Source: Schistosoma mansoni (Eukaryota; Platyhelminthes; Trematoda; Strigeidida; Schistosomatidae). From it: DNA of 64,000 nt. Shown here piece by piece: positions 61,518 to 64,000 of the stretch. The notes beneath the pieces are model-generated. The model was not told where the DNA came from, made no database searches, and was given only the letters and a program-made list of their open reading frames with translations. Position 1 is the first letter of the stretch. The number at the start of each line of letters is the position of its first letter. The position numbers and the translations under genes were made by a program. Where the stretch lies: NCBI RefSeq assembly GCF_000237925.1, contig NC_031497.1, positions 7,676,831-7,740,830 of the forward strand, in the 5' to 3' direction.

Positions 61518-62756
61518 AATCTAATAGTTTACATTTCTAACCATAACTAACGTACTAATTAGGAATCTCGTACTTATTTCGAAGCTGTTCATGAGCTTTT
61601 TACATTGAAAAGCTAAACTAATGGGAAATTCAACTTTTTAACGATTGTATTTAGTGCTGCTTGAATTGCTTTTGTCATGTTATTACATTAGAAAAAAATT
61701 TCGGCTTAATTCTAGATAGTGAAATCTACAAAACAGAAATAGTTAAATGATTTTTATCGAAGTCATGATGTTTATTTATGAACAAACACTAATAGTACAA
61801 ATGAAATCATAAGTGAGTATTAAGGCTAGAAGAGGACTTGTTAGAGTAATTCTTAAATCAATAAAATATGAAATAAACAAATAACCCCCCACGAAACTAA
61901 AAATTTCTAAACCAATTCACTTGTCAAATAGTCTAATACAAATTCAACTTTGAATTCTTAATTATACTAATTTGACTACTATGACATCAATAACTTTGTT
62001 ACTTAATCTTGTTACAGTTTAAAATCCATCGTGTAAACCTACAGATGATGCTCTTTTTTCTATAAGAAAAATAAAGACGTAACTTAATGTGTACGTAAAC
62101 ATCCATCATAATGATAAGTAAGAATGATGAATTTTATAATTGGGTATTTCCAAAAAAACAAAAAAAAACGAACCGACTTTCTCATAGTTTATCGTAAGCT
62201 TTTTTCACCCCTACTCCTATATCGATTCCTAGATTGCTTTGTACACTAAATATAAATTATTTAAATATCCCATGAGAGATGAGAATCGACAAGATGTTTC
62301 TTTATTTTATTTTTCTACAGTTAAAAATAGATAATAACAAATAGAGAAAAGCAAATAACAATAACATTTTAAGTTGTCTTTTAATTATATACAAAATTCA
62401 ATTTTTTTTTTCATTCTCTCCTTCAGTCCGTTAAGATTAGAAGATACGCAAGCACACACACATACACTTAAGAAAAAAGAATCTATGTGCTGTTTCCACA
62501 GTTATTCATGCATTAATTTGTATAGAAAACGTAAATGTAGATGATAACGAGTGCTGTAAAGGTATTTATTAGTTATTGAACAATATTTTGGGGGGAAAAT
62601 CCGCTACCATACTATATATATATATGACCAAAACAATGATTTCTGAAACAAGGTCTAATCACAAAATATTTTTAGATAAAAATATCCCAGTGAAACGATT
62701 ATAAAGACTTGAAGGCCAATCACCTGTAGTGAGTTTGGCATTATTTGAAAAAGACA

Positions 62757-63523
62757 GCGAGACTATAATTATGGCCGACCTTTGAACGAATCTTATGTGA
62801 CCTTGAGAAATATTAGCCAATCAGTAAACAGTTAGCATAGAGTAAAAATATTATTGTACAAAACCGAAAAATTAAAGTGGATACACTTCTTTTATACGGT
62901 CCAAAAACTTGCCAACATTAGAGAGAGGTTCAAAGGTTCTAAAATCGTAGTGCATAAGGTAGAGGAACTCATCAATATGACTCCATAAGTCAGTCTCTGG
63001 AGCCCTGATAAGGTCACAAGAACCCTCTCAGCCTCGACCACATAGCTTCAATATTGTTTGTGTGTACTCCAGTTGTGTAAATTTATCACCTTTATTGCGG
63101 ATATGTCCTACAATACTCATACCACAGAACAGCCGAAGTTTCAGTGACATCTGCGATTATTGCAGCCAATTTTACTGGTGCTTTTATCATACAGTTCGCG
63201 GCAATTCTTATAATATATCTTAGTCTCAATCTGGATTGAGCGAAAAAGGTTCCTATTCCAGCAAACGTCTTTCTTCAAAACATGTTACATCGAAGGACAT
63301 CATGGTAGTCTGTACAGGGTCTACAAGTCATTTGATTACTGCAATTACAAATAAAGGAATGTCTTAGTGATCTCGTTTGTGAAAGCCACCAAATTGTCAA
63401 GTCTTCTCTAAAATCCTCTGTGAACTGATAGTAAATGAGCACCAGGTACTGAAATTGGCGCCATGACCATGAAATCCCTCAAACTCTTCTGATTGGCTCG
63501 TCCATAAATTATAGTCTCGCCAA
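62757..63523. mobile_element. 0.77 kb TIR element, family M1
   Basis: Left end GCGAGACTATAATTATGG and right end ATAAATTATAGTCTCGCC are inverted repeats; AAAAAG-like flanks on both sides suggest a target duplication. No frame over about 60 codons, so it is non-autonomous. Confidence 0.72.
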
Positions 63524-64000
63524 AAAGCGTAGTCAACAATACAGGTTGATTTTCAAAATTGAGTTGTTAAAATCTGTGTTCAGATTCCAATCATTTTAAT
63601 TTTTTTTGTTCTTCTCATAGTTTTTACACTAAATCATTTATAAGCAATTTATAAAAGTACTAAGAATTCAGTTATCCTCTTGATGACACCAAATATCCTG
63701 ATTATCAACATGTGAAAGAATCTAGTTAATGTTTACTAATGACCGAATTGAAATAACTTTTAAGTATAATCTAATAAGTTTTGTTCAATATGACTAAGAA
63801 ATTTCGAATGCGTTAAATTATTCTTAATTATATTTCTTAATATAGACCTCTTCATTCCAAAAAAATAAACAACTGTTTGTACAATTTATTTTAAACTTAT
63901 CCAAAATTAAGGTCCCTTAGGCTCAACTCGAAGTAAATTTCTTCTGATATATGTATACTTATTTCATTTTTAATGGTGAATACTACTGTTTTAAGACTGT

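Overview
The window looks like AT-rich, repeat-dense DNA of a blood fluke (Schistosoma or a close relative). The pointers are short interspersed elements of the Sm-alpha type, which pair a tRNA-like promoter with a hammerhead ribozyme, together with many RTE-like LINE ends that finish in GTAAG repeats and long AT-rich introns. I cannot name the species. Five runs of N interrupt the sequence (13509-13935, 21931-22130, 32995-33194, 35169-35368, 40948-41147).

Only one host gene is well supported: a protocadherin-like cell-adhesion gene on the + strand (36926-46098). One 3.7 kb exon encodes the signal peptide, about seven cadherin repeats, the membrane helix and the first part of the tail. Three further exons (42816-42892, 43966-44077, 45575-46098) join it in frame and complete a cytoplasmic tail of about 370 residues that ends in a possible PDZ ligand. 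The predicted protein is about 1462 residues.

The rest is intergenic or intronic DNA rich in fossils of mobile elements. 1-13 kb holds a MITE, LINE 3' pieces, two LTR-like repeats and hammerhead SINE copies. 13-36 kb holds many more SINE copies, foldback elements, a near-identical inverted pair of a GC-richer retroposon (28.2 and 33.5 kb) and four gaps. 46-64 kb holds a palindromic third hammerhead family (47.5 kb), a chimeric MITE (49.2 kb), a long-TIR MITE (55.6 kb), nested LTR-like repeats (56.8 kb), a 0.7 kb LINE piece (60 kb) and a 0.77 kb TIR element (62.8 kb).

The most notable pattern is that three sequence-distinct repeat families (called A, B and C here) all carry a hammerhead motif, and two of them have clear pol III-type boxes. 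Many copies are arranged as tail-head:head-tail palindromes. Four copies keep every core nucleotide of the hammerhead (15.3, 27.5, 47.6 and 50.9 kb). Stretches between listed features are AT-rich DNA in which I see no gene; the longer ones have their own entries. All copy boundaries are estimated by eye.
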